Assembly: GCA_026707405.1 (NCBI GenBank)
Contig: JAPOWW010000021.1
Coordinates: 126,841 to 190,840, forward strand
Origin: Chloroflexota bacterium
Lineage (GTDB): Bacteria > Chloroflexota > UBA11872 > VXNJ01
DNA length: 64,000 nucleotides
Direction of reading: 5' to 3'
In this document: positions 1 to 8,434 of the stretch, piece after piece
How the letters are laid out: every line of letters begins with the position of its first letter
Numbering within the stretch: position 1 is the first letter of the stretch
The notes under the pieces: model-generated
What the model saw: the letters and a program-made list of their open reading frames with translations, nothing else
Told to the model about the DNA's origin: nothing
Databases searched by the model: none
Position numbers and translations under genes: made by a program

Positions 1-9
1 GGCGGTCTC

Positions 10-657
10 TTGATAGTGCCCGTGGACGGAACCGACTTCGCCAGAGCGATAAACGTGATGGCCGACTACGCCAGCCTGGCGCACGTGACCACGTTCCTGG
101 TGATCGTGGCGATGCTGCTGCACGGGTACGGTTTCCTGGGGCTGTTTCGGCTGCACCACCGGGAAGGCAGCCTCATGTCTCCCGTACTGCGATTCGGCAT
201 AATTGCGAGCCTGTTCGGGTGGGCCATCTTCATCATTGGAATGGGCAAGCGGCACATGATCGTCCACCTGATGCAACGGGCGATGGATTCCGGGACCTCC
301 CCGGAAATGGCGGCGGAGTTCGAGACTCTGGCGATAGCCACTTACGCGGACATGGCCGGAATCATGCTCGCATTCCTGACGATCTTCCCATTCGGGTCCG
401 CGCTGGTTGGACTTGCCCTTGCGGCCCGGTTCAGCGGAATGAACGTCTACAAGCTCGCGTCCTACGGTCTTGTGGTCATCGGGGTGGGGGGGCTGGTGAA
501 CTTCCTGGTCGTCCAGCACGCTCCCGCAGTCGGCATCACCCTGCTTCTGCAGATAAACAACACGCTTCTGCTGATCGGCGGCGTGTGCCTTCTCCTGATC
601 GGAGTGGGGATGTATCGGGGACGGAGCGAGTTCCAGCCGGGGGAAGCCTCCAGCTAG
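10..657 (+). CDS. Hypothetical multi-pass membrane protein
   Basis: About 215 residues with roughly five hydrophobic segments (near residues 20-45, 60-80, 110-140, 148-170 and 178-202), so an inner-membrane protein. I recognise no family motif. The start is uncertain because the frame opens at the window edge: TTG at 10, GTG at 16 and ATG at 58 are all possible, and the gene could extend upstream of the window. It ends with TAG shortly before two tRNA genes. No function can be assigned. Confidence 0.6.
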   Translation: MIVPVDGTDFARAINVMADYASLAHVTTFLVIVAMLLHGYGFLGLFRLHHREGSLMSPVLRFGIIASLFGWAIFIIGMGKRHMIVHLMQRAMDSGTSPEMAAEFETLAIATYADMAGIMLAFLTIFPFGSALVGLALAARFSGMNVYKLASYGLVVIGVGGLVNFLVVQHAPAVGITLLLQINNTLLLIGGVCLLLIGVGMYRGRSEFQPGEASS

Positions 658-799
658 ATTCGTGCACCGCCACGCGGCGGGCGGGGCGGCCAGGGTTTCG
701 CTCCGATTAGATAGAGCCCGTGTCGCATCCGTGGAGAGCCTGACGCCTGAGGAGATAGCGGCAAAGCTAGACCTGCGGGAATAATATGTATTGGAACGA

Positions 800-871
800 G
801 GCGGGGTAGCTCAGCGGTAGAGCAGGAGATTCATAAGCTCTTGGCCGTCGGTTCGATTCCGACCCCCGCTA
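800..871 (+). tRNA. tRNA-Met (CAT), probably elongator
   Basis: The cloverleaf folds with a 7-bp acceptor (GGCGGGG with CCCCGCT, one G-U), a GCTC/GAGC D stem, and a GTCGG/CCGAC T stem with loop TTCGATT. The anticodon CAT is at 832-834. The discriminator is A, followed by CC rather than encoded CCA. The anticodon stem lacks the three G-C pairs of initiator tRNA, so elongator Met is preferred. tRNA-Ile with a lysidine-modified CAT cannot be excluded. Confidence 0.88.
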
Positions 872-915
872 CCGGAGTCGAGCGACGCTTGCGGGCGTTA
901 GAATCGATGTCCGAC

Positions 916-999
916 GCCGAAGTGGTGGAACTGGCAGACACGCAGCGTTCAGGACGCTGTGCGCTCACGCGCGTGTGGGTTCAAATCCCACCTTCGGCA
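916..999 (+). tRNA. tRNA-Leu (CAG)
   Basis: Class II tRNA with acceptor GCCGAAG/CTTCGGC, anticodon stem CAGCG/CGCTG, loop TTCAGGA and anticodon CAG at 950-952. It has a long variable arm and A73. It decodes CUG leucine codons. It is useful as a normal comparison for the odd class II tRNA at 59233-59320. Confidence 0.93.
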
Positions 1000-1033
1000 C
1001 CTTTGTAGACTGCTGCACCGCCGCCGATCGGTC

Positions 1034-1423
1034 CTAGCAGGCGTCGAATCCCTCGGCCTCGAAGTCGGCGTCGTAGGCCAGTGCCGCGCTGACCCCGTAG
1101 TTCCTCATGACGGTGAAGCTCATGCAGTCGACGAGACTCAGACCACGTCTGTTCCGCTCGGCCAGAAGAGTGACCGCATCGGCATGGTCGCGAGGCGTGA
1201 CCCAGTGAACGGTGAAATTCCTCGCGTCTGACAGAAAGGCGAGCGCACTGTGCAGCCCGATCCGGCTCTGTAGCAGCGCGGCGGACTCGACGAGGATGTA
1301 GTTGTGGGTGAGCACGCCTTGGCCTCGGGCCGCGACCCTATCCAGCGCCGTGACGGCTTCCGTGTGGTTTTCGTCGAAGCTGTCCGCCAAGGCGATTACC
1401 GCCGAGGTATCGAGGAAGATCAC
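1034..1423 (-). CDS. vapC: VapC-family PIN-domain toxin
   Basis: 129 residues, the usual PIN toxin length. PIN acidic residues are visible: D5 in FLDTSAV, E46 in ILVESAA, D99 in SLVDCMS and D118 in AYDADFE. The family are Mg-dependent endoribonucleases, usually cutting tRNA or rRNA. The start overlaps the 3' end of the upstream antitoxin gene by 4 nt, the normal vapBC coupling. All catalytic residues are in place, so the toxin looks active. Confidence 0.88.
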   Translation of the reverse strand: MIFLDTSAVIALADSFDENHTEAVTALDRVAARGQGVLTHNYILVESAALLQSRIGLHSALAFLSDARNFTVHWVTPRDHADAVTLLAERNRRGLSLVDCMSFTVMRNYGVSAALAYDADFEAEGFDAC

Positions 1424-1668
1424 CGGGCAAAGTCTTCGGCCAGCGCCTCGTCGTGGCGCTCGGACAGCGGAACCGGGCCGTCAGGCCTGGACCTGCCGGA
1501 GCCGATAAAGCTGAAGCCCCCCGGTCCCGTAGGCGAACCGCTCGACGTCGTCAGGTAGTGGGCGAGGGCTTCGCGAACGACGGCGGCAAGCGACTTGCTC
1601 TCCGCGAAGGCCCGCTGCTTGGCCAAGGCATAGGTCTTCTCGTCGAGCTGTATCTGCGTGCGCCGCAT
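1420..1668 (-). CDS. vapB: VapB-family ribbon-helix-helix antitoxin
   Basis: 82 residues. The N-terminal 40 (RTQIQLDEKTY followed by ALAKQRA) have the ribbon-helix-helix pattern of VapB DNA-binding domains. The C-terminal half is the region that wraps the toxin in this family. GAGGAG lies 5 nt before the ATG. The gene is followed with a 4-nt overlap by vapC. A TATAAT box and an inverted repeat lie just upstream, consistent with autoregulation. Confidence 0.85.
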   Translation of the reverse strand: MRRTQIQLDEKTYALAKQRAFAESKSLAAVVREALAHYLTTSSGSPTGPGGFSFIGSGRSRPDGPVPLSERHDEALAEDFAR

Positions 1669-1716
1669 TGCTTCTCCTCACCCTCTGCAGATGGATTCCG
1701 CAGTTCGTCCAATGAC

Positions 1717-1742
1717 ATTATACCATCATGACTACATGATGG
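1717..1742 (-). promoter_or_regulatory. vapBC promoter and operator
   Basis: Read on the minus strand, a consensus TATAAT (1717-1722) lies about 50 nt upstream of the vapB ATG. Directly upstream of it is a perfect 8-bp inverted repeat, CCATCATG (1723-1730) and CATGATGG (1735-1742), with a 4-bp spacer. This is the expected size and place for a ribbon-helix-helix operator that covers the promoter. No clear -35 element is seen. A further half-site-like stretch follows at 1741-1755. Confidence 0.65.
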
Positions 1743-1918
1743 CATTCATCATGCCGCAACGCTGCCCCGCCTTATCGCGAACGCGTGCAAATGTCCGGGC
1801 TGGTTCGCGGCCGCCCGGAATCGGGCAGCGCCACCGGCTATCGAGAACCGTTCGCATAATACGGCCGCCGATATGGGCGCGCTTTCATGGTTCGACCGGC
1901 TCGCCACGAACGGAAGGA
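1743..1918. other. Intergenic stretch without a supported gene
   Basis: Between the vapBC operator and the palindromic repeat I see no open frame with a ribosome-binding site and no strong hairpin. Apart from the flanking operator and repeat, the gap between vapB and the DUF3224 gene appears empty. Confidence 0.5.
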
Positions 1919-1938
1919 GGGCGGTTCGCGAACCGCCC
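1919..1938. repeat. Perfect 20-bp intergenic palindrome
   Basis: GGGCGGTTCG followed by its exact complement CGAACCGCCC. The same 20 bp recurs at 42855-42874, and a variant lies at 19916-19935. In all three places it sits between genes, often with the flank CCCCTAC or GTAGGGG, suggesting a short dispersed palindromic repeat family. Confidence 0.8.
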
Positions 1939-1974
1939 CTACCTCTCTGTCATTCCCAGCCTTTTGGGTGAGAG

Positions 1975-2364
1975 TTACACCTCATAATCCAACGTCATGT
2001 CGTGCTCGCCTTCATCTTCCGCGCGGAACCCGCCGGCGCCTGTAAGCCCGGCCAGCTCGCCGGTGCCGGACCCTGGAACCACTTCGTACTCCGCCGTGGC
2101 CCCTCTGCCGTCGTGAGTCCCCGTGTGTCGCAGCACAAAGCTGCCCGTCCGCCCGCCCAGGCTGCCCACAACCTTCTCGAATCCCGTGAACAGGACCTCC
2201 TGATCGTGCAGGTAGGTCATCACGTACACGAGATTGCCTGTCCCGGAAAGATCGCCATGAAAAGACCTCTTAACGTGCACGCGGGACAGCTTCGGCCCGT
2301 CCTCAGGTTCGTCAAACGGCTCCTCGTCCCAGCCTGTGACCTTGAAGGTGGCATTGGTGAGCAT
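1975..2364 (-). CDS. DUF3224 domain protein
   Basis: 129 residues matching the small beta-barrel DUF3224 family along the whole length: an N-terminal TGWDEEPFDE, a central FTGFEKVVGSLGGRTGSFVL, then HTGTHDG and VPGSGTGELAGL, ending in a TLDYEV strand. The family is of unknown function and lacks obvious catalytic residues. AGAGGAG precedes the ATG. The gene is alone on this strand, between the vapBC module and the duplicated PhyH tail. Confidence 0.85.
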   Translation of the reverse strand: MLTNATFKVTGWDEEPFDEPEDGPKLSRVHVKRSFHGDLSGTGNLVYVMTYLHDQEVLFTGFEKVVGSLGGRTGSFVLRHTGTHDGRGATAEYEVVPGSGTGELAGLTGAGGFRAEDEGEHDMTLDYEV

Positions 2365-2478
2365 GTACTTCTCCTCTGTGGGTAAGAGCGGCGCCGGTTT
2401 ACCCCACCACGCCTTTGTGTCGCGGTCTTTGGCGCTTATCCGATGCTTACGCCCCGCTCAGGCGAGCCGTTGGGCTTC

Positions 2479-2555
2479 TAGTATTCGGCCGTCTCCAACA
2501 CCCGCCGCCGGTCGAAGCCGTCGGGCGTGAACTCGGTCATGCCTTCGACGTCGAG
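2479..2555 (-). pseudogene. Duplicated 3' tail of the PhyH gene
   Basis: These 77 bp match 3063-3139, the 3' end of the PhyH dioxygenase gene, with one difference by my reading. Both copies end in a stop codon. Only about the last 25 codons are present, with no start, so it is a remnant. It lies directly after the 87-residue gene and in the same direction as the intact PhyH gene. It could be left from a deleted tandem PhyH paralogue or be a small duplication. Confidence 0.85.
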
Positions 2556-2560
2556 GCCGG

Positions 2561-2824
2561 TCATTCGTTCCCCCTTTCCGGCGTCGGCGCGGGCAGCCCG
2601 TTACCGCGGGCGATGAACAGCCCCTCGATCAGGCCCTCGACTCTCGACATGCGCTGTTCGAGGCTTGAAACGCGGCTGGCCAGGTCGTGCACATCAGCCC
2701 GCAGGCTGGCGATATCGGCGCGAAGTCGAGCGTCCGTGCGCGCCGTGGTCGTGAGAATCAGGCCGCCCAAGCCGACGAATAGCGCGGCGCCGACTCCCAG
2801 GATTCCGATTAACTCGGGAGTCAT
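2561..2824 (-). CDS. Small membrane-anchored coiled-coil protein
   Basis: 87 residues: one transmembrane helix near residues 5-25, then a heptad-rich stretch (about 30-65) that should form a coiled coil, then a short Pro-rich tail. This looks like a membrane-anchored coiled-coil protein, but I recognise no named family. Its ATG overlaps the stop of a 41-codon gene just upstream (ATGA), so the two are translationally coupled. Its own stop is next to the duplicated PhyH tail. Confidence 0.7.
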   Translation of the reverse strand: MTPELIGILGVGAALFVGLGGLILTTTARTDARLRADIASLRADVHDLASRVSSLEQRMSRVEGLIEGLFIARGNGLPAPTPERGNE

Positions 2825-2946
2825 CGGTCGTACTCCAATTCTGTCGCGTTTATACTGACCTGCGCCACCAGCGAGTTGATAGTACCTGGCGTTACGGCAG
2901 GCAGGGACAGGTTGAAGAACACGATGTGTAGTGTTCTCCTCGGCAT
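2821..2946 (-). CDS. 41-residue small protein, coupled to the next gene
   Basis: An ATG preceded by AAAGGAGG opens a 41-codon frame that begins MPRRTLHIVFFNLSLPAV and ends at a TGA overlapping the downstream ATG by four bases (ATGA). The good Shine-Dalgarno and the overlap are the evidence that it is translated. The spacing from GGAGG to the ATG is short (3 nt). The product has no motif I recognise. It may act mainly as a leader that couples translation to the membrane coiled-coil gene. Confidence 0.6.
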   Translation of the reverse strand: MPRRTLHIVFFNLSLPAVTPGTINSLVAQVSINATELEYDR

Positions 2947-3061
2947 TGGCCTCCTTTAGGCCGCTTGTACGACACTCGCCGCCATCATCCAGAGCAACGA
3001 ATCCGCAACTGCTCCGAACAGCTTATCGCAGGTTGGAGCGCAGTTTTGTTGCGAACGCCGG

Positions 3062-3883
3062 TTAGTATTCGGCCGTCTCCAGCACCCGCCGCCGGTCGAA
3101 GCCGTCGGGCGTGAACTCGGTCATGCCTTCGACGTCGAGAATGTAACGCCCCGCGTCAGTGAGCCTTTCATACGTCTCGGGACGGATGTACTTGCGCTGG
3201 TCGATGTACTGGGAAACGTCGCGCCGCGCGAAGAATGCAAACGCCGCCGGGCGGTTCTGATCGCTGTTGTTCTTCGTGCCCCCGTGCCAGATGTGCGCAT
3301 TGAACAAGTACACGGTTCCGGCCTTGCCGGTCAGATAGACCTCGTCGGGATGTTTGGCCCAATCGTCGTCCAGCACGTCCTGGGCCAGCTTTCCGAATCG
3401 ATGCGAACCGGGGACCACGCGCGTCGGCCCGTTCTCCATGGTGAAGTCGACCAGAAACCAGATCGACATCGCGTTCTCGTAGTCGCCGGGTTGCACGCGG
3501 CTGCCGGAGTCGGCGTGCAGCATAGTAAGTCCGTCGCCCGGCAGAGCCGTCCGGCTGTTGAGGGCGGAGAGTCTGAAGTCGCCGAGGATGTGCTGCGCGC
3601 AGGCCAGAACCCGTGGATGGCTGAAGCAGATGTCGAACATCGGGTCCTTGTTTACGAGGTCGCCCAGCCGGTCGGTGCCTTTTTCCTTGTGGACTTCGAT
3701 GCCTGCGGCTTCACCCTCTTCGTCCACCAGCTCCTGAAGACGTTCCCGCATCGCGGCCGCCTGCTCAGGAGTGATGGCGTTGTCGATTCGAAGGAAGCCG
3801 TCGCGGTCGAGGGACTCGCGCTCCGCGTCGGTAAGAGTGTCGGGGCGAACGCCCACTTGGCTCAGAGCCGTCGCTATATCCAT
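3062..3883 (-). CDS. Phytanoyl-CoA dioxygenase (PhyH) family oxygenase
   Basis: Fe(II)/2-oxoglutarate-dependent dioxygenase of the PhyH family, 273 residues from the chosen start. The iron ligands are visible as H123-x-D125 (LHADSGS) and the distal H200 (IWHGG), and R211 is a likely 2-oxoglutarate ligand. An upstream ATG at 3970 would add 29 unlike residues. The ATG at 3883 is preferred because the family fold begins just after it and AAGG lies before it. It is divergent from hyuA. The substrate cannot be read from sequence; paralogues of this type are numerous in marine heterotrophs. Confidence 0.85.
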   Translation of the reverse strand: MDIATALSQVGVRPDTLTDAERESLDRDGFLRIDNAITPEQAAAMRERLQELVDEEGEAAGIEVHKEKGTDRLGDLVNKDPMFDICFSHPRVLACAQHILGDFRLSALNSRTALPGDGLTMLHADSGSRVQPGDYENAMSIWFLVDFTMENGPTRVVPGSHRFGKLAQDVLDDDWAKHPDEVYLTGKAGTVYLFNAHIWHGGTKNNSDQNRPAAFAFFARRDVSQYIDQRKYIRPETYERLTDAGRYILDVEGMTEFTPDGFDRRRVLETAEY

Positions 3884-4080
3884 AAGAGCCTTACCCTCTC
3901 TTCCGTCTCTCGGAGTCTCCACGCCGCGAGCAACTTGTCGTAGATTCTCGCAACTCGATGCCAATCCCATATTAACGATTTGAACGCCGGCGATTCGCGG
4001 GTCTTGCGGCTCTCATAGAATATTGTCTCGCATAGGCTGGCAAGGGTTCGAGATATCCGATTGGGAGAAATGGCCTCCGC

Positions 4081-6105
4081 ATGAAGATGAGCATCGCCGT
4101 CGATACGGGCGGCACCTTTTCCGACCTTATCGGAATAGACGGGAACGGGGAGCTGGCGTTCTCCAAGACGCTGACAACTCCCGACGATCCGTCTCGGGGA
4201 ATCTTCGAGGCGATTCGCAAGGCCGGTATCGACGCCCGCGCGATCGACTATTTCGTGCACGGGAGCACCGTCGCGACCAACATGCTGATCGAGCGTTCGG
4301 GGGGCCGGGTCGGACTCATAACGACCAAAGGGTTTCGGGACGTTCTTCGCATACAGCGCATAGTGCGCCCCGACTCGTTCGACCTCCACTGGGTCAAGCC
4401 GCGGCATCTGGTCGAGCGGTCGCTGAGCCTGGAAGTTACCGAGCGGATCGGAGCGCACGGCGAGGAGACCGAGCCGCTCGACGAGGAGGGCGTGCGCGAC
4501 GCAATCGCGACGCTGAAGCGGGAGGGCGTGCGGGCCATAGCGGTCAGCTACCTGTTTTCATTCCTCAATCCGAGCCATGAGCGGCGCACCCAGGAGCTGA
4601 TCGAGGAGATTTACCCCGAAGCGCACGTATCGATCTCGTCCGACGTCTTTCCACAATGGCGCGAGTACGAGCGAACCAGCACCACGGTCATCGACGTGTA
4701 TCTCAAGCCGAGAATCGATACTTACCTGACCGGCCTGGAGCGCCAGGTCGAGCGGAGCGGCGCGGGTGGGCTGCTGATAATGCGCAGCAACGGCGGCGTG
4801 ATGACGACGACCAGCGCGAAGCGGCGTCCCGTGACGCTGATCCAGAGCGGCCCGGCAGGGGGAGTCATCGCGAGCCTGGAGATCGGCCGCCTAATGGGGA
4901 TCGACACCATCATGACGGCGGACGTCGGGGGGACCAGTTTCGATACGTGCCTGATTTCCGGTTCGGCCCCGACGACTACGAGCAGCACGGAGCTCGAGTT
5001 CGGCATTCCGATTGCAAACCCGATGCTCGACATCCGCTCCATAGGCGCGGGGGGCGGGAGCAAGGCGTGGATCGATTCGGCCGGGCTGCTGAAGGTCGGA
5101 CCCGCGAGCGCGGGAGCCGATCCCGGCCCCGCCTGCTACGGACGCGGCGGCAGCGATCCCACCTCGACCGACGCCAATGTGGTCTTGGGACGGATCGACC
5201 CGGCGTTCAAGCTTGGCGGCGACGTCGAGGTGCTGCGGGAACCGGCGGCGGACGCGGTCGGCAGGCTCGGCGAACGGCTGGGGTTCGAGCGGGAGCGCAC
5301 GGCCGCCGGAATCCTCGAGATCATGAACAACGGCATGGCGGAGGCCATGCGGTTGCTGACGATAGACCGCGGGCTGGACCCCAGGGAGTTCACGCTGGTG
5401 GCCTTCGGAGGCGCGGGTCCGCTGCACGCGGCCGATCTGGCGTCATTGCTGGGAATGCGGCGCGTGGTGGTGCCGATATATCCGGGGGTGTTCAGCGCGC
5501 TCGGCGCACTGCTGGCCGACGCCCGGTTCGACTACGTAAAGTCAAGGATCACCTTTTCGGAGAACATAGATCCGGACGTGATTGGACAGGACTTTGCCGA
5601 GCTGGAAGAACGCGCCGCCGCGGACTTCGAGCGCGAGGGATTCGCCGATCCGCCCCGGATCATCCGAAGCGTGGACTTCCGCTATTACGGCCAGAATTGG
5701 GAGCTGGAGGTGGAGATACCGGGCGGCGAGGTGACCAGGCAGTCGATAGAGGAATCGAGGCGGCGGTTCGACGCGGAGCATGAGCGGCAGTTCGGCTGGA
5801 ACTTCCCGGAATCCGATTACGAACTTGTCAACTTCCGCGTCACGGCAGTCGCGACGCGCTCGACGGTGGAACTGCCCGAACTTCAGTCCGGCCGCTTGCC
5901 GCGGCCCGCGCGGATGGGCAATGCTTATTTCCACGACGCGGGCGGATACGTTGCTACGCCCATCTACCGGCGCGGCGAGCTGTTGGCAGGCAACGAGATC
6001 GAGGGACCCGCCATAGTCGTCGAGGATGACGCGACCACGCTCGTCCCGCCGGGATGGACGGCGCGAGTGGAAAGCTACGGGAACATGATCATGGAGCTTG
6101 GATAA
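4081..6105 (+). CDS. hyuA: Hydantoinase/oxoprolinase family protein, subunit A
   Basis: 674 residues, normal length for HyuA. The N-terminal actin-like nucleotide-binding motif is AVDTGGTFSD (about residues 4-13). A second phosphate motif is DVGGTSFDTC (about 281-290), followed by the family signature RSIGAGGGS and ASAGADPGPACYG. The family hydrolyses cyclic amides such as 5-oxoproline or N-methylhydantoins with ATP, together with HyuB. The hyuB start lies at or inside the end of this gene, so the two form one transcription unit. The exact substrate is unknown. Confidence 0.9.
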   Translation: MKMSIAVDTGGTFSDLIGIDGNGELAFSKTLTTPDDPSRGIFEAIRKAGIDARAIDYFVHGSTVATNMLIERSGGRVGLITTKGFRDVLRIQRIVRPDSFDLHWVKPRHLVERSLSLEVTERIGAHGEETEPLDEEGVRDAIATLKREGVRAIAVSYLFSFLNPSHERRTQELIEEIYPEAHVSISSDVFPQWREYERTSTTVIDVYLKPRIDTYLTGLERQVERSGAGGLLIMRSNGGVMTTTSAKRRPVTLIQSGPAGGVIASLEIGRLMGIDTIMTADVGGTSFDTCLISGSAPTTTSSTELEFGIPIANPMLDIRSIGAGGGSKAWIDSAGLLKVGPASAGADPGPACYGRGGSDPTSTDANVVLGRIDPAFKLGGDVEVLREPAADAVGRLGERLGFERERTAAGILEIMNNGMAEAMRLLTIDRGLDPREFTLVAFGGAGPLHAADLASLLGMRRVVVPIYPGVFSALGALLADARFDYVKSRITFSENIDPDVIGQDFAELEERAAADFEREGFADPPRIIRSVDFRYYGQNWELEVEIPGGEVTRQSIEESRRRFDAEHERQFGWNFPESDYELVNFRVTAVATRSTVELPELQSGRLPRPARMGNAYFHDAGGYVATPIYRRGELLAGNEIEGPAIVVEDDATTLVPPGWTARVESYGNMIMELG

Positions 6106-6106
6106 A

Positions 6107-7909
6107 GTGGCCGCCGTATCAGCCAATCAGCCCCGCGTCAGAGCGGACGTAGACGATCCGATACTGCTCGAAGTCGTTCGCAACTACCTCATCAGCACGT
6201 GCGAGGAAATGGGCGCGGCGATGATGCGGACTTCCTACTCGACGATGTTCAACGAGGCCCGCGACTTCTCGTGCGGCATCTTCGACAGGTTCGGTGAAAT
6301 GGTCGCCATGGGTGACTTCTGCCCGGCGCATATAGGCGCGATCGTGCACACGGTGGAGTGGGCCACCAAAGAAGTCGGTCCCGAAAACATGGAACCGGGG
6401 GACGTGATCCTCCACAACGATCCCTACCGCGGGGGCTGTCACCTGCCGGAGTTTCTGACGCTAAAGCCTTGTTTTTACGACGGTGAGGTAGTTGCGTACG
6501 CGGCCAACATCGCGCACATGACCGACATCGGCGGCATGGTGCCGGCGGCCTTTGGCGATACCCGCAACATATTCCAGGAGGGGATCCGCCTTCCCCCGCT
6601 CAAGATCTATCGACGCGACGAGGCGGTCGAGGATATCTTCAACATCATCGCCTCCAACGTTCGGACTCCCGAGGTATCCCGCGGCGACCTGAAGGCGATG
6701 GTCGGGTCGACTTACCTCGCCGAGCGGCGCGTCGTCGAGCTTATCGAGCGCTACGGCGTCGATGTATTCAACGGGCTCGCTGAGCGGATAAAGGACATAT
6801 CCGAGCTGCTGGTGCGGCGCGCGATCAGCCAGATGCCCGATGGTGAATATACCGCCGTGGGATACCTTGAAGACGACGGCGTAGTCCGCGACAAGCGCTA
6901 CAAGTTCGTGGTGACGGTCGTCATTCGCGGCGACGAAATCATCGTCGATTACACGGGGTCCGATCCGCAGGCCGAAGGCGCGATAAACCAGTCGTTCGGC
7001 ACTACCGCCTCGGCGACTTACGCGACGATCTTCCACATGATCGACGACGGCATCGCCAAGAATCACGGGGCTTACCGGCCGATCAGCATCGTCGCACCGC
7101 CGGGAACGGTCGTAAACGTTAACTATCCCGGGTCGTGCGTGGGCGGCAACTCGGATACCTATCCGAACACTATGGACGTGCTGTTCGCGGCGTTCTCGCA
7201 GTTCAGCGACAGGAGCACCGCGGCTGACGGAGGGACGAGCGGGCTGCTCGGCTTCTACGGAAACTCAGCCGACAGCGGCCACCCGTTCGTGCTTTTACAC
7301 ATAGAGGGGATGGGCTGGGGCGCTCGCGCAGATTCCGACGGCAACGACGCCATCATCACCAAAAACGGCAACTGCCTCAACTCGCCGTGCGAGGTCTTCG
7401 AGGTCCGCTATCCGGTGCGCATAGAGTCGTATCGAATCGCTGAGCGCAGTCCGGGCGCGGGCAAGCACCGCGGCGGCTGCGGCGTCGAGCGGATATGGCG
7501 GTGCCTCGCGCCTATTACCGTGAGCGCCCATCTCAACCGGCTCATGGTACAGCCGTGGGGAATCAAGGGCGGCAGGCCCGCCGACAACACGGCTCTGCTG
7601 TTCCAGCGAGCGTCGGAGAACGAGTGGAAGACCGCCTGTGAGATGTTCGGCACGCTCTCCAACGGCAAGTTCTCGAACATCCAGCTTCTGCCGGGCGACC
7701 AGATACTGCTGAGGACGCCGGGCGGGGGCGGATACGGCGACCCGCTCGACCGCGGTCCCGACAATGTGCGACGGGACATGCTGGATGGGTTGATCGACGC
7801 GGCCGGGGCGGCGGACGTTTACGGGGTAGTTATGGACGCCGACCGGGAGTCGGTCGACGCCGAGGCGACCGCCCGGCTGAGGGAGGCGATGGCCGATGCC
7901 GCTTCGTGA
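6107..7909 (+). CDS. hyuB: Hydantoinase family protein, subunit B
   Basis: About 600 residues. Signatures include GDVILHNDPYRGGCHLPE near residue 100, AHMTDIGG, and the glycine-rich C-terminal GGGGYGDPLDR. It is the catalytic partner of HyuA. Two starts are possible: a TTG at 6098 that overlaps the hyuA stop, or GTG at 6107, which has GGAG 10 nt upstream and is preferred. It is followed by an overlapping zinc-finger gene, giving a three-gene unit. Confidence 0.9.
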   Translation: MAAVSANQPRVRADVDDPILLEVVRNYLISTCEEMGAAMMRTSYSTMFNEARDFSCGIFDRFGEMVAMGDFCPAHIGAIVHTVEWATKEVGPENMEPGDVILHNDPYRGGCHLPEFLTLKPCFYDGEVVAYAANIAHMTDIGGMVPAAFGDTRNIFQEGIRLPPLKIYRRDEAVEDIFNIIASNVRTPEVSRGDLKAMVGSTYLAERRVVELIERYGVDVFNGLAERIKDISELLVRRAISQMPDGEYTAVGYLEDDGVVRDKRYKFVVTVVIRGDEIIVDYTGSDPQAEGAINQSFGTTASATYATIFHMIDDGIAKNHGAYRPISIVAPPGTVVNVNYPGSCVGGNSDTYPNTMDVLFAAFSQFSDRSTAADGGTSGLLGFYGNSADSGHPFVLLHIEGMGWGARADSDGNDAIITKNGNCLNSPCEVFEVRYPVRIESYRIAERSPGAGKHRGGCGVERIWRCLAPITVSAHLNRLMVQPWGIKGGRPADNTALLFQRASENEWKTACEMFGTLSNGKFSNIQLLPGDQILLRTPGGGGYGDPLDRGPDNVRRDMLDGLIDAAGAADVYGVVMDADRESVDAEATARLREAMADAAS

Positions 7910-8072
7910 GGTAGACAGGATGCCGCGCTGCGCTTCGTGCGGGATTCTCGTGCCGTGTCAGGAGATCGTGAAAACACACGCCGGCGAGAAAGTCATCGTT
8001 TGCAGCGAGAAGTGCTTCCGTATTTACAGAACTTACTGGTATCCCAAATACGGCCAAAAGCGGGCAAGCTGA
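7896..8072 (+). CDS. 58-residue zinc-finger protein after hyuB
   Basis: The ATG lies 14 nt inside the end of hyuB with GGGAGG 9 nt upstream. The 58-codon product has two cysteine pairs, RCASCG (C12, C15) and VCSEKCF (C36, C40), the spacing of a treble-clef or zinc-ribbon fold, followed by an aromatic-rich tail (RIYRTYWYPKYG). Coupling to hyuA-hyuB suggests a metal-binding accessory subunit or regulator of the amide hydrolase. That role is inferred from position only. An internal ATG nine codons in is an alternative start. Confidence 0.7.
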   Translation: MPLREVDRMPRCASCGILVPCQEIVKTHAGEKVIVCSEKCFRIYRTYWYPKYGQKRAS

Positions 8073-8434
8073 GCCGCGGCAGGAAGAAGGTCGCGTCTTG
8101 CGAGGACTATCCCGCGCTCGTGGACTCCATGAGTCTCAGGCCGGTTCAATCGGAGATTAGGAAGCGTTCACGTTTGCGGCGTCAAATCTGACCTTGGCGT
8201 GTAGCTTGGTCGTCGGTGCGGCGTCGTGTTCGACAATGAGGCTGCACGGCGCGTTTGCGCCGGTGGCCGGTGTGGCGGGGTCGGAGGTGGACGGTTCGAT
8301 ACGCGCTACCCCATCCCGCCGCTAAGGTTAAATTTGAGACGGTAGCAGTCTGTGAAAAGAGGTGGCGCGACCGTGACGACCCGACGCCCCAGGATCGGCG
8401 ATAGAGACCTGCCGCCGCTACCAAGACGCCGGGC
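8073..8434. other. Intergenic region upstream of the response regulator
   Basis: No frame with a ribosome-binding site is seen in these 360 bases. A short AT-rich stretch at 8325-8340 (AAGGTTAAATTTGAG) resembles the TTAAAC-type elements before pstS and could be a PhoB-type site. That resemblance is weak. Confidence 0.35.

Noticed and set aside
800..871. Initiator tRNA-fMet
   Set aside because: The anticodon stem lacks the three consecutive G-C pairs and the acceptor has no 1-72 mismatch of the C-A type.
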